From: Lunularia cruciata
Lineage: Eukaryota > Streptophyta > Marchantiopsida > Lunulariales > Lunulariaceae
Direction: 5' to 3'
DNA length: 64,000 nt
Assembly: GCA_948567375.1 (NCBI GenBank)
Contig: OX419762.1
Coordinates: 26,056,608 to 26,120,607, forward strand
Of the stretch, positions 22,269 through 32,879 are shown piece by piece (within the stretch, counting starts at the first letter, position 1; each line of letters begins with the position of its first letter). A program made the position numbers and the translations under genes. The notes under the pieces were generated by a model. It saw only the letters and a list, made by a program, of their open reading frames with translations, was not told where the DNA came from and did no database searches.

Positions 22269-23009
22269 TGTAATACCAAGGGTCAACCATATGATCTAGA
22301 TGTGAAATTTGGTTTGGTAACATCTAGAATGATATTATACATGATGGTCAAAATAGATCAGATAGAAGTGTCACCAAAAGAGTACTTCTACAAATAGGAC
22401 AAAAACCAAAATAGACTTGAGAACCTTAGAACCAATAGCTAGACATATGATTTAAAGGTGAGAATTGGTTTGGTAACATCTGGAAGGATGTTACACATGA
22501 TGGACTAAACAGATCAGAAAGAGGTGTCACCAAAAGAGGACTTCTACTAATAGAGTAGGAACCAAAATATGCCTGAAATCTTTGAAGGCAATTTTGGAGG
22601 CCTAAACGGATGAATTAGGCCTTGAAAATGTGCATATTCCTCCCCCCCAACGTTTGAAAGGCTGGACTTCCCTTCCCCCTGGTTTGTCTTGTCAAGAGCT
22701 TTCCAATGATACCTTACTCATGTGATTCTGAGATTCCTATAGGAAGATTCCCTAAAAGATTCCTTCCGGTCAAAGCTCGTTTGACCAACCAGATAGGACC
22801 TAGACCAAACAAGTCACCCATCCAATTAAGTAATCCAAGGGTGGAGTTTGCTGACATGTCACCTATCTATGTCCCTAATCCTATGGTGGAGCTTCCTTGG
22901 AGGAGATCCTCTTTGTCTATATAATAAAGAGAAGGTGCTCCCTTGGGGCATCGAATGTTTGAGTGTGCAATCTATGTTTTCTCTCTTCTCTTGTCCTTGG
23001 AGTATTACA
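22269..23009 (+). mobile_element. Solo LTR of family D, plus orientation
   Basis: TGTAATACCAAGG ... CTTGGAGTATTACA, 741 bp, flanked by a 5-bp duplication AGTGC (22264-22268 and 23010-23014). It matches the LTRs of element D (38840-44855) in reverse complement. It contains two tandem U3 units with a period of 156 bp (22288-22443 and 22444 to about 22580) and a TATATAAT box at 22918-22925. There is no internal region, so it is the product of LTR-LTR recombination. Confidence 0.92.
22918..22925 (+). promoter_or_regulatory. TATA box of the family D solo LTR
   Basis: TATATAAT about 84 bp before the LTR end. The same sequence is conserved in both LTRs of element D and in the 59830-60563 solo LTR, in LTR sense. 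Confidence 0.65.
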
Positions 23010-23297
23010 AGTGCCATCTTTGGGAGAATCTGAAACATCACAATCAAGATTTATTTGGACAGAATTTGCTATGTTGTGATTATGAGGGTGTGAATTTGTG
23101 ACAAGTTGTTAAGATTGCATGCTTGTTACTCTCTTCTGAGTGCAATTTCTACTCGAGAGACTTAAGAAGGACTTAAGAAGAACCACATTGTTGATAGTTG
23201 CTTTGTATTTGACCAATTCTAAATTGTATCTATACAGGAACAAACTTAACTTACCTAATTACCACAAAACTGATATTTGTTGGGTTGTCATAGAGCT

Positions 23298-24553
23298 CCT
23301 CATATGGAAAGGAATCATCCACTGGCTCATCTCCATCATGATCATAAGCCCTAGATAAAAAATCAGCATTTGCATGTTTCTTTCTTGGCCTATCTTCAAT
23401 GGTGTAGTCATACTCAGACAGGAGTATCATCCACCTTGCTAGCCTCCCTTCCACATTAGGCTTGTTGAAGATGTACTTCAAAGCCTTGTGATCCCTAACA
23501 ATTGTGGCTTTCCTTCCAATCAAGTAGTGTCTAAACTTCTTGAGACCAAAGATCACTGCCAACCCTTCTCTCTATGACAGAGTAGTTCTTTTTTGTTGAA
23601 ACCATTTGCCTTCTAGCATAAGCTATTGGACGATCATGCCCATCTTGGTCTAATTGACTAAGAGTGCATCCTATAGCTACATTAGAAGCATCAATGTAGA
23701 GGATGAAAGGCTTACTCCAATTAGGTTTAGCAAGAATTGGAGCTACAACAAGGGATTGCTTGAGCTCCTCAAAAGCTTTGAGAGCCTCCTTGTCTTCCAA
23801 AATCACCATGTAATCTACACCCTTCTTCATGTAGATGGTCAATGCATAAGCCTTGTTGGAAAATGAGAAGATGAACCTCCTATAGAATCCAACCATCCCC
23901 AAGAATTGGTGTAACTTTGTCAAGCTTGAAGGGAATATAAGGTCTTAGATTTTCCTCACCTTCTTGGGATCAACTGCTATTCCATCCTTGGTGATGATGT
24001 GCCCCAAAAGTATACCTTTTTCACATCCAAAAATGCACTTCTCTAGGTTGAGTGATGCATTTGCCTCATCTAAGCATTGCCAGACCTTGATTAGGTACTC
24101 AAAGTGCTCCTCCTTGCTCCCATAGACACAAAAGTCATCAATGAAGTCTCTCACAAATTTCCCAATGAAAGGTTCAATACCTTGTTCATGAACTGTTGAA
24201 ATGTGGCTAGAGCATTGCAAAGCCCAAAAGGCATGACCTTAAAAGCATAAGTCCCCCAAGGTGTGGTGAATGTGGTGAGTTGTTGATGCTCTGGTGTAAT
24301 CTTGATTTGGTTATACCCACTATAACCATCTCCAAAATTGTATCTCTTATGACTTACAACCTCCTCCAAGATCTCATCAATGAATGGCAAAGGGTAAAAG
24401 TTCTTCTTAGTAACACATTAAGCTTCTTGTAATCCACACATACCCCGAGCTTGCCATTCTTTTTCTTCTCAATCACAATGGGAGACACCCATTTCAAAAT
24501 TCTCCACTTCAAAGATAAATCTTGCATCCTTTAGCTTATCAATCTCCTCCTTC
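23298..24553 (-). pseudogene. Element E reverse transcriptase and RNase H, minus strand
   Basis: Reading down from 24553: VKEEIDKLKDARFIFEVE, FGDGYSGYNQIKI, VMPFGLCNALATFQQFMNKV, catalytic RDFIDDFCVYGS (FIDD), LLGHIITKDGI and LHQFLGMVGFYRRF. RNase H follows with LYIDASNVAIG (D), VIFGLKKFRHYLIG, VRDHKALKYIF (D) and HANADFLSRAYD (D). Frames change and stops intervene. The upstream RT part is at 28310-28600 beyond a solo LTR, and the downstream integrase is at 8216-9594 beyond B2. Confidence 0.9.
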
Positions 24554-24558
24554 ACAAC

Positions 24559-27500
24559 TGTGACAACCCTGCAAATATCACTTTTGCAGTAATTGGGTAA
24601 GTAAAGTTTGTTCCCGTAGAGATATGATTCAAAATTGGTCAAATACAAAGTCAAACAATAACATGTAGTTCTTCTTGGTTGCATCTTTAATCTCTTAGGT
24701 AGATACTACACCCAGAAGAGAGTAACAAGCTCACAATCTTGACAACTTGTTACGAATATACACACACATAATCACAACATAGCAAATTCTATCCAAACAA
24801 CTCTTGATTGTGATGATTCAGATTCTCCCGACGACGGCACTTCACTACGAAGAACAATTTCACCTCAGAATTTTGTTCTACCTCTCCACTAAAGGCACAA
24901 CTTCCTTGATAGAAATTGCTTCACATCAACTTCGTGCTGCACTCACAAATGCAGAATACTACCAACACTATAATTCCTCTCAAAACTGTCAAGGCATTGC
25001 TCTGATGCACTTCACTCAAGATCAAACACACAGAATGAAGATCAAGGCTGCAGGATCCAACATCCATAGACACACTAACTTGCACTTTGAAATTCTCTAC
25101 ACACTCACAAACACAAACACAAAGTTGACAATCAGAATTAAGCTCAAGCGAGGAGCACTGAAAACCAACACTTAACTTTATCTATCTTCAGAAATATGAA
25201 TACTGAACAACATAGGACTGCGAATGGTCCCCTTAAATGCTGAAGCAAACAATAGTTCTTCCTACTTATGCACCGCTTCCTAACATCTCTTCCTACATGC
25301 AGATCCAAACTGACAATCTATCTCTTCATATCTGCCTCTTCCTATTTCAAAACTGTTTCTACTCCGATCCGATGTCTACCTCATCATTGGCTTTCAAACC
25401 CGATGAATCTTCCTACTACTTCTCCTTCTTTGAGTATATCTACAACTACTAATTCCTTCACTACTTCTACTACTTCTTCACTAGGAACTACAATTGCACT
25501 AAGGAGTGACTTATCTAACTCTTTATCTCCTGATCCACTCCTCTCTAATGTCTCCAATAACAAGTCTGATGACACTTGTATTTTGATTTCTGCAACATCG
25601 GACTTCCTCTCCCCTGTCACACTACTCCTAATTCTCTCTAACTCTAAATTGACTAAACCTAGTCTTAGATTGATGTTGTCTCCTACTTCTAACATCTTCC
25701 AATCTACTCTCTCCCTCAATCAGATCAGCAAAGTATTCATATCTACATCTTTAACTCTCCTCTTCCGAGTTTCCTCTACAAACAACTTTAGCTCATATAA
25801 ACATGCTTCTTCCAATCTCCCTTCAGCCTCAGTGCATAGCATAGCTCTCAATTTTCCTGCTACGTCTCCCACCGATTCCAACTCATAACCTCGCGATCGC
25901 TCTGCCTTCAGCTCTTCACAATACATCTTCAACTCGTCTTCATACTCAGCAATGAGCATCTTCTTCTCCTCCACATACTATGAACTTCATTGCTCCACAC
26001 TTTGTACCAGCTCACGCAATCTTTCTTCTTCTTCATGCCTAATTGCTAACTCTCTCTGCCATGCTTGATCCTTCCCGGCTGCACTCTTCTTCAAGCTGTC
26101 CAACTCCTGCTCCGTTATCACTGCCGTTGCCTTCAAATGAATATTCTTGATGCGCATATCACTCACTTCCTCCTTCATTTTGCTCAGCAACATCGCTTGC
26201 TCCTTCAATTCCCCCGCTTGCTTCTGCAGTTCTTTCCCTCTTGACTCACAACTCTCTTGTAACATCTCGAAAGTCTTCTTCTTCAAGGTTTCATCCCTCC
26301 AAAGTTCTTCAATTTCTTCATTTCTTTGGACTTCTCGCTCCTACAACCCCTTCACTTCACTCAACAGATACTTCACCACCTACAACTCATTCGTCATCTT
26401 TCTACGATCTTGGGGAATTACTTTCTGATACTCCTTCAATAGTTCCAACAATGGTGTGACAACCTTTGTTAGATATGGTATCCCACCAAAGTTCTCTTTG
26501 TCTTCATACTTCAGCTCCTGCATTGGCTCCTTCTGCTGAAGTTGCAATCTTTAAATCTTCAGAGATACTGCTTATGAGCTCTCTTCTTCTTTGCCCTGTA
26601 GGATACTCCTTCTTTTTCTCTGGCCTTTGCTTGTCTACCACCAAGGCTACGCAATGATTCATTGTTCTAGGTACTCTGTCAATCATTGCATGACAAGCTT
26701 CACTAACTCCAACTGCTTGCTGAACCTCAGGTTCTCCCTCACTCTCACTTCCAGACTCCTCACTTTGTAAGGTGAGTTCATCCTCTTCTGATTCCTCTCC
26801 TTGCGACTCTGTTTCTTCTTCAGACTCTGATTCTGATGATGCTTCTCTCACCATCTTCTTACTCTGCAAAACCAGTCTTTGAGTCTTCCTTTGAGCTGGA
26901 GGCAACTTTGCTTCTTCGGGTTTATTGTGCTTCTTCTTCTTTGGACTTGTAACTTCTTCCATCTTCCATTGTCCCGTCTTCAAGAAGTGATGATCATTGG
27001 CTTGCATGTGTGTCATATATTGTTGCTCTTCTTCATCCGCTTCCCGTCTTAAATCAGGATGGTAATGTGACACCATGCAATGCCTCTCCTCTACTGTTAG
27101 CAAATTCAACCCAAAGTAGAAATGTGCTACAAATAGTGCAAAACAATGTAAAGGCAAACTTGTGCTCCAATTGATCACCATCTGCCTCGTTTGGTGGTGA
27201 AAACACTTTGCCCAATTCACCTTCACCCCTGCAAACATCTAGTGGAAGAAGACTGCTTGTTGCATGTTCACATAAGTTTTCTGTTCTGGTTTGAACATGG
27301 CCATAATTGTCCCCACAATACTTCTTCTAATTGGGTCCCGATAGGATTCCACCTTGTGGTTACAAGGTGGAGTCCCCCAACTCCCATTTGTTGTTCTTGG
27401 AGCAAAGAAAGAATTTTGGATTTCCACCGTTTCTTCTGCAGCATCACACTTTTGATAGAAGGTGATCCTTGTTGGTTCTCTTGCTTCCTTCCCCAACACT

Positions 27501-28304
27501 AACCTCCAATCCGACTCAGTCCATTGAGCCGGATTCCCTCTCTTCCCTTTGACTTCGGGGCCCTCCTCACAATTACTAGCAGTTATCTATGCCATCACTC
27601 TTGGGAAACTGAAATTCCAGTTCCATGCTAAAAATGTAATACAAAGTGTATTCAAGACTTCAGTTCTGGCTACCACATCTAACCTACGAATTGTGAAACT
27701 TCACACCGCTAGAGCATTTGTGACTTTCTTTGCCATGATATGCTCTCTTGTTCTTTGGCACTAAAAGACTATGCCTTCTCTTGGATGAGACACTCTAACC
27801 CCTTCTAGATTTTGGAAAATTGCACTCTCAATTGGCTTCCTGACATGCATTACTGCAGGATGACTACTCAGAGGAATTGGAAATTTACTTGGCATATTCA
27901 ACTTGTCCCTGCGCAATCACAATTTTTTATTACTCTGAATTGCACTCATTCTTTAGTCAATTTCAAATTTGACTTCCCCTCTTTTGCGTGTTGTTGTCCT
28001 GTCACTATCAAGACATGCTTCTTCTACCTCTACCGTTTCTTGAAGTGTACTTTCTTGCCACGTACCAAGGTTGTTAGACGGTCTTCGTATCGCTTGTGCT
28101 TTCAAATCTGAAGATGATGCTCTTCAGACTTTTTCCGTTGTACCCCTCTTCTGAGTACCTCCATCATCAGATCCAATCTTGCCTTCTTTGGATTTCCTCT
28201 GAAGTCACTTTTGTCCATTCCTTCTTTTGCAATTTGGCTTTCCATGTTTACTTCTTCCCTCAAATGCTAATAAATAGAAAAAAACAAAAAATGTAGGCAC
28301 CACA
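24559..28304 (-). mobile_element. Solo LTR of family B, minus strand
   Basis: On the minus strand it starts TGTGGTGCCTACATTTTTTG at 28304 and ends GGTTGTCACA at 24559; 3746 bp. A 5-bp duplication ACAAC flanks it (24554-24558 and 28305-28309). It splits the RT of element E. The length equals that of a full LTR (3742 bp in B1), and no internal sequence is present, so two LTRs recombined. It contains one of the best-preserved copies of the LTR ORF. Confidence 0.93.
25384..27770 (-). pseudogene. LTR-encoded coiled-coil protein in the solo LTR (well preserved)
   Basis: From 27499 to 26504 one frame is broken by a single TAG at 27239-27241 (the Gln of FFHQMFAG in other copies). It covers TRITFYQKCDAAEE, SIVGTIMAMFKPEQKTYVNM, LFVAHFYFGLNLLTVEERHC and SHYHPDLRREADEEEQQYM, then a Lys/Pro-rich and very acidic Ser/Glu block. 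A second frame, 26286-25384, encodes long heptad-type coiled coil (MLLSKMKEEVSDMRIKNIHL, ELKMYCEELKAERS, RERVDWKMLEVGDNINLRLG). The predicted protein is roughly 850-900 residues, has no signal peptide and has no domain I can name. A broken remnant of a structural or env-position ORF is possible. Confidence 0.75.
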
Positions 28305-28309
28305 ACAAC

Positions 28310-28600
28310 CAAAGCTATTGTTGGGCTAATCCAATGTTGCTTTTGGTGGACTGGTCTTGCATGTGACTCCACCTCAATCTTGTGCTCCTCCAAGGTGACT
28401 TCTTTCATATCCTTATAACTAAAAGCAAACACATGGATAAACTTGTGGAAAATCTCCTCAAATCTCACCTTCTCTTCCTTGGTAACATTTGGACCATACT
28501 TGAGGGTAGATAACCTCCTCTCTATCTCCTCACGTGTCAATGGTGTTTTATCCAGGTCCTTCAAAACCTTTGGCTTAGTTGCAAAATCCATAACACAAAA
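28310..28600 (-). pseudogene. Element E region between protease and RT, minus strand
   Basis: The 28205-28591 block reads VRFEEIFHKFIHVFAFSYKD and VTLEEHKIEVESHARPVHQK, the segment just before the RT fingers of Ty3 elements. It reads up to the ACAAC duplication; beyond the solo LTR the frame resumes as VKEEIDKLKDARFIF at 24553. Confidence 0.85.
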
Positions 28601-29000
28601 GAATACACATCTGAATCAGATTCAGATTCATCCTCCTTTGTGGAAGTCTCCTCTTCCATGCTTGTGTCCACACCTAAAGCTCCTTCTTCAAAATCTGATT
28701 CCCAATAATCAGAAGATGGTGTGAAATATATATTAATGTGAAGTGTTGGTGGTGTTTGTCACAAGAATTGTGACTCTATAGTTTGATGGCCCAATCCTCA
28801 AGTACCCTTTGTGCCATCAATCAATTGTATGTGTTGCTCTCAACCATGGCCTCCCAAGAAGTAAGTCATAACTTGAATCCTTCAAGACTTGGAAAGTCAT
28901 GAGATTTTGAACTCCCATAACTGAAACTACTACCTTATCCATCACCCCTATAGGTCAAACTTATTGCTTGTTTGCCATGCTCAGCACAAATGTTGAAGGT

Positions 29001-29668
29001 CTAGAGGGTATCATACCCCAACCTCTTCATCAACCTTTTTGACATGGCATTCACTACTAATCCTCCATTAACTAATGCATCCTTGATGTCATGACCATTC
29101 ACTCTCACATTAATCTTGGAGGCATATTCACTAGCCACCCATGGTGTTGGCTTGGTATCCAGCACCCCTATTGATACTAGAGCTTTTGCCTTCTTCTTCC
29201 TCTTGATCCTTGTAAAACTCAAACCACCTCTAAGCTCCTTTCTCAAAGTAAAATATAAAGCAATCAGTTGGCCCATTATGATGTTAGCCTTGTGACTACC
29301 AACATCCTCCAAGACATTGTAGATCCATTGTTGCTTTGAGATCAAGAAATCCTCTATCCCCAACTTCTTCCTTGGAGTCTTTGTTGTTGATGATGTTGAA
29401 GTGCTTGTGCGAGTGCTCTTAGTAGGCATAGGAGTATCTTGGCTTGGAGTAAATCCTTGAGAAGAGTGCACATCCTTTGCAAAATGAGCTCTCTCTTCTC
29501 TTGTGCCAAAAGATCCAAATGAAGACCTTTGGAGTTTGAGCACTCTACCATCTCATACTTGCTCTCAACCACATCTATGGATGCTATCTCCTTACCTTTG
29601 TTTGGATTAAGAGCCACTTGGGTTTCACTACCTTCTTCTTTTTCTCTATTGGCTCCCTCATAACCCAT
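29001..29668 (-). pseudogene. Element E protease and gag-protease linker, minus strand
   Basis: The 180-codon stretch ends with INVRVNGHDIKDALVNGGLV and VNAMSKRLMKRLGYDTL. This matches the retropepsin start in B1 (IDLGSSVNVM ... NRLGYHTFE), with the catalytic Asp replaced by Asn (NGG for D-x-G). The upstream linker (29354-29668) is Ser/Thr and charge rich. The remainder of the protease, 28740-29000, is unreadable in one frame. Confidence 0.78.
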
Positions 29669-29685
29669 TCCTCCATGGTAAGTGG

Positions 29686-30578
29686 AATTTGGGCAATTCT
29701 TTTGTATATGGCCTCTTCCTCCACAACCAAAACAATTTCTATCATTGAAATTGTTGGCTGGTTGCCTCCTCTATATGGATGTTTCCATAACTCCTAGATC
29801 CTCTCCCTACATTCTGATCCACCTCTCTCTTCTCCCATAGTTGCACCACATTGATCTTGAGATTTGCAAGTTGTTCTATGATGGTTTGAAGTATATCCTT
29901 TGGTTGAGGTGCAAGAATTGGAGCAACTACTACTTGTGGTGCAACCCTTGCCACCAAAGTATCAAAAGTTCCACCATACTTGTAACCTTGAGGAGGATGC
30001 ACAACCTCCTTCACCACCAAATCACTCTCATCTCCTTCCAAACTCTCCTCCATATGAATTGCAATCTTGATAGCTTCAACCTTGGAAGAAGGTTTCTCAT
30101 ATCTCACCTTGCTTCTAAATTGTGGTCTCAATCCTCCCACAAAATTCTTGGTGAGCATGGCCCCTATGCCAATCATAATAGTCTCTACATCATCCCCACC
30201 CTTCCTCAACACTATACAAAATCTGGACTCTAACTTTTCCACTCTTTCCACATAGACTCTCACTTTCTCTCCATCACCTTGCTTTAGAAAGGTAACCTCA
30301 CTCATCAATCTCTCACAAGTCTCATCTAGAAGAAAGTTCTCAATGAGTGTTGAAGTTAAACTTTCCCAAGACTCTTCTTGCCCATCTCTCCTCTCTCTTT
30401 TTTGGTATTCTGACTCATACCATATAAGTGTTGCATCCTCAAAAAAATTTGATAATAATGAGGCCCACTCATTTTTCCTCCTCTCATTGTTTCTTATGCA
30501 AGCTCTCTTGAAGTCTCTCACAAAGGCCTCCACATCTTTTCCAACTTTGCCAAAGAAAACCAGAAATTTCCCCATCAT
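29686..30578 (-). pseudogene. Element E gag, minus strand
   Basis: A 278-codon open stretch (29742-30578) starts MMGKFLVFFGKVGKDVEAFV and contains the Retrotrans_gag pattern (WASLLSNFFEDATLIWYESE ... WESLTSTLIENF, VRVYVERVEKLESRF, FVGGLRPQFRSKVRYEKP). A zinc knuckle lies in the next part, CFGCGGRGHIQKNC at about 29705-29746 (intact CX2CX4HX4C). The 5' leader (30600-30660) is a purine-rich (AAAAGAAAAG) tract on the coding strand. This is the most intact gag in the window: no stop in 278 codons. Confidence 0.9.
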
Positions 30579-30678
30579 AACCCTTCACTATCTTTCTTTT
30601 CTCTCAATTTTTCTTTTTGTCTTTTCTTTTCTTTTCTCTCACTCTATAACTATTAGAGTATGTACATGACTAACACCA

Positions 30679-31475
30679 TTTGAGAGTAATCCATCCTAGG
30701 GAACACAAAAGGTTCAGGTTGCTCCAAGATTTTTGTAGCAATATCAAATCCTAGAGTGCATATTAATTGAACCCTCATGGATAGTTTATCCATAAGTTGA
30801 AAGTTAATATCCCTAACTAATCTTGAGAACTAGCTGATGAAGGTGGTAGTATTTCTATAAATATACTAAGACTCTCTCCAAGATCCTTCACCAAAGTCTC
30901 CAAAAGTGCTTTTACTCCACTACACTCATGTCCTTTTGGAAGTCCTTCAACTCCACAAACCTCACACAACTCCTTGTCTAAGATCTTCTCCCTCCCAATC
31001 TTGGTGGAGAAGGTCCAACATACAAACCCAGGTCAAGTAATCCTCCCATTTCCCTCAGTCTCTTGCTCTTAAAGGTCAATAGACATGAACTTGCCTTATG
31101 TCCCTTCTCTCCACATAGAAAGCACTTAGACTCACTCTTTCCTCCAAGTGGTGTAGGGTTTTGGATCTTCTTAACACTCTCTTCAAATTCTATTCTAAAC
31201 TCTCTTTTCCTCAAATCTACCCTTACAATCACCTCAAACCTTTGGGGAACCTTGCATAGTCTCAATTTCTACTCTTGATGACTTTCCATGTTCCCAAGAT
31301 GAATCTAAACACTCAAACATGCTTTTTGTTGCTCTCAAACTCCTCATGCATGAGATCTTAACTCTGTAGAATTGACCCTTCCTCACAATGTCACTCAAAT
31401 CTCTCAACTTGTATTTCATAGTCCTCTAAAAAATTGCACACAAATCACAACTCTAGGGCGTCCCTACTTGCATAA
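30679..31475 (-). pseudogene. Gag-like fragment with CCHC knuckle, unassigned family
   Basis: Two overlapping minus-strand blocks, 31234-31419 and 30978-31265, lie in different frames. The second has FRIEFEESVKKIQNPTPLGG and a classical zinc knuckle CFLCGEKGHKASSC, followed by an unreadable 0.3 kb. It does not match the gag of A2, B, C, D or E in this window. It lies between the start of E (30660) and the truncated methyltransferase element (31476). No LTR or PBS was recognised around it. It could be another Ty3/copia gag or a LINE ORF1 fragment. Confidence 0.45.
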
Positions 31476-31880
31476 TTTCAGGTCTTTTCATTGAGTCTCT
31501 CCAAATCTTGCACCCCAGCAAGGAAATGTCTATTGGAAGGGTCTTCTGGTAACCCTTGACTGTTGACATTGACAATAACTCAAGATACCGATAGGCCAAG
31601 TGTGCCATATGATGTAAAGAGACTCACCTAGTAGTTTCATCTCTCTTCACCTGTAGTACCGCAACTAGTCCAGTGCTAATCCTACTCAACAACTCCAATA
31701 GACATACTCTCTCTACTGAATACTGCCAAGCAATGAGTGTGGTATCCAGAGGTTTCAAGGTAATCAACTCTAGAGGCTCATCCTCACACTGGTCTCTTGG
31801 TGATACAAGGGCTCCACTCCAAGCCTGTTGCACCAACTAATCTGCATATTGCTGCAATGCCACCTCTAAACTCCACAAAG
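31476..31880 (-). pseudogene. DNMT3-like methyltransferase N-terminal part, copy 2
   Basis: The minus-strand block 31624-31836 reads LDTTLIAWQYSVERVCLLEL then LSRISTGLVAVLQVKRDETT, matching motif I and the motif II region of element A. Differences: FGGISTG has become LSRISTG, and ten residues between the two motifs are removed by a 30-bp in-frame deletion. Similarity continues in broken frame to about 31476, covering the segment before motif IV. The catalytic Cys region is absent. CAG stands here at the position of element A's TAG 508-510. Confidence 0.85.
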
Positions 31881-32793
31881 GAACATCCAAGGTGGATAGA
31901 ACAATCCCACTTGTACTCCAAATTTTAGTGATCTCCTTTGGTATTGGATTATCCTCTACATGGGCATTCCCCTCCAATAAGTCATCAGGCCAAGTCATAG
32001 AACCACTAAAAGCTGAAACTCAACCCACCATGGTCTCAGATTGTAGTGAGCCAAGATTGCCACTACTAAAGCATATTGGTAAGCAACATACTTGTCCCTC
32101 ACCTGACTACCAACCTAGTCTATTGGAGGTTATCTCCTCTCAATAGTCAATATTGAAACCCATGGAGTACAACACTGCTCTCCCAACTAACATATCATAT
32201 GACTCAACCACTATTGCAATAGCCTAAGCTCTTAGCACAGAGCTATCAATTGGATGATTGGGCTGAATCTGAATAACAAGCTCTCCACATGTGATGTACT
32301 ATGTAGAACCACCACCTAGAGATGTTTGGATCTAAAATAGACACCTCTCCATATCACTCTTCTGTAACTCCAGACCGACAACTACAGCCTTCTCCAACAT
32401 AAAGGGTTGTGCACCAAAGTCTAGTAAGACCCTCTGTAGTATATAGACCTTCCATGAAGGTCCAACCAAACAAAAAATCCCCCTCTTTCCATCCAATAGG
32501 ACAACCCAAGGTGTAAACCATGCTTGCTCAAAGGCTGATCTAGTTGGCAACTCCTCCAATCTAGCCGCTATTGCTTGCCATAAACCACTAGTTGTTAAGT
32601 GGATCCCATGCTTCCCAACCAAATTAGCTCCACTATCCACCACCTTTGCTCTATTAGTAGGGACCACGTCATCCCTATTGTCACAAAGCATGGCAGCCAA
32701 CCAAAACATTGGGGTTGGGTCAACTCCCAATGTACACATGTCACTAGCTGAGAATAATAGAAAGTGCATAATCAGCTGAGCCGCCTCCAACAT
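31881..32793 (-). pseudogene. Protease and linker of element A2
   Basis: The 153-codon block 32332-32793 ends with VLLDFGAQPFMLEKAVVVGL, a retropepsin active-site strand with the catalytic Asp kept and Ser changed to Phe (D-F-G-A). It continues in broken frame (32330-31900) into the sequence matching the first 500 bases of element A (SYDMLVGRAVLYSMGFNIDY). In-frame TAG at 32224-32226 coincides with TAG 109-111 of element A. Further stops are TAG and TGA. Confidence 0.8.
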
Positions 32794-32879
32794 CGTGCCA
32801 GACTCAGTCTATGTAGTAGCAATGGCTGACTAGTAGGTAATCCATCATGCATCCCATCACCATCTACCACACCTACACT

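Larger units (their letters stand above)
9595..23292 (+). mobile_element. Element B2: complete Tat/Athila-like retrotransposon with giant LTRs
   Basis: 5' LTR 9595-12648, tRNA-Asp type PBS 12656-12673, gag, protease, RT, RNase H and integrase to about 18770, PPT at 18781-18790, 3' LTR 18792-23292. It is flanked by a 5-bp duplication, GAGCT at 9590-9594 and 23293-23297, and interrupts element E between RNase H and integrase. The 3' LTR contains a solo LTR of family D at 22269-23009. Coding regions hold many stops and several frameshifts. The two LTRs differ more from each other than those of B1 do by eye, so this looks like an older insertion. Confidence 0.92.
18792..23292 (+). mobile_element. 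3' LTR of B2 with nested solo LTR
   Basis: Begins TATGGTACCCACA (TG to TA) and ends GTTGTCATA. It is 4501 bp, of which 741 bp plus a 5-bp duplication belong to the family D solo LTR at 22269-23009. It contains the broken LTR ORF (19330-21755), a TATTTAGA box at 21869-21876 downstream of it, and the R-U5 part from about 21900 to 23292. Confidence 0.9.
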
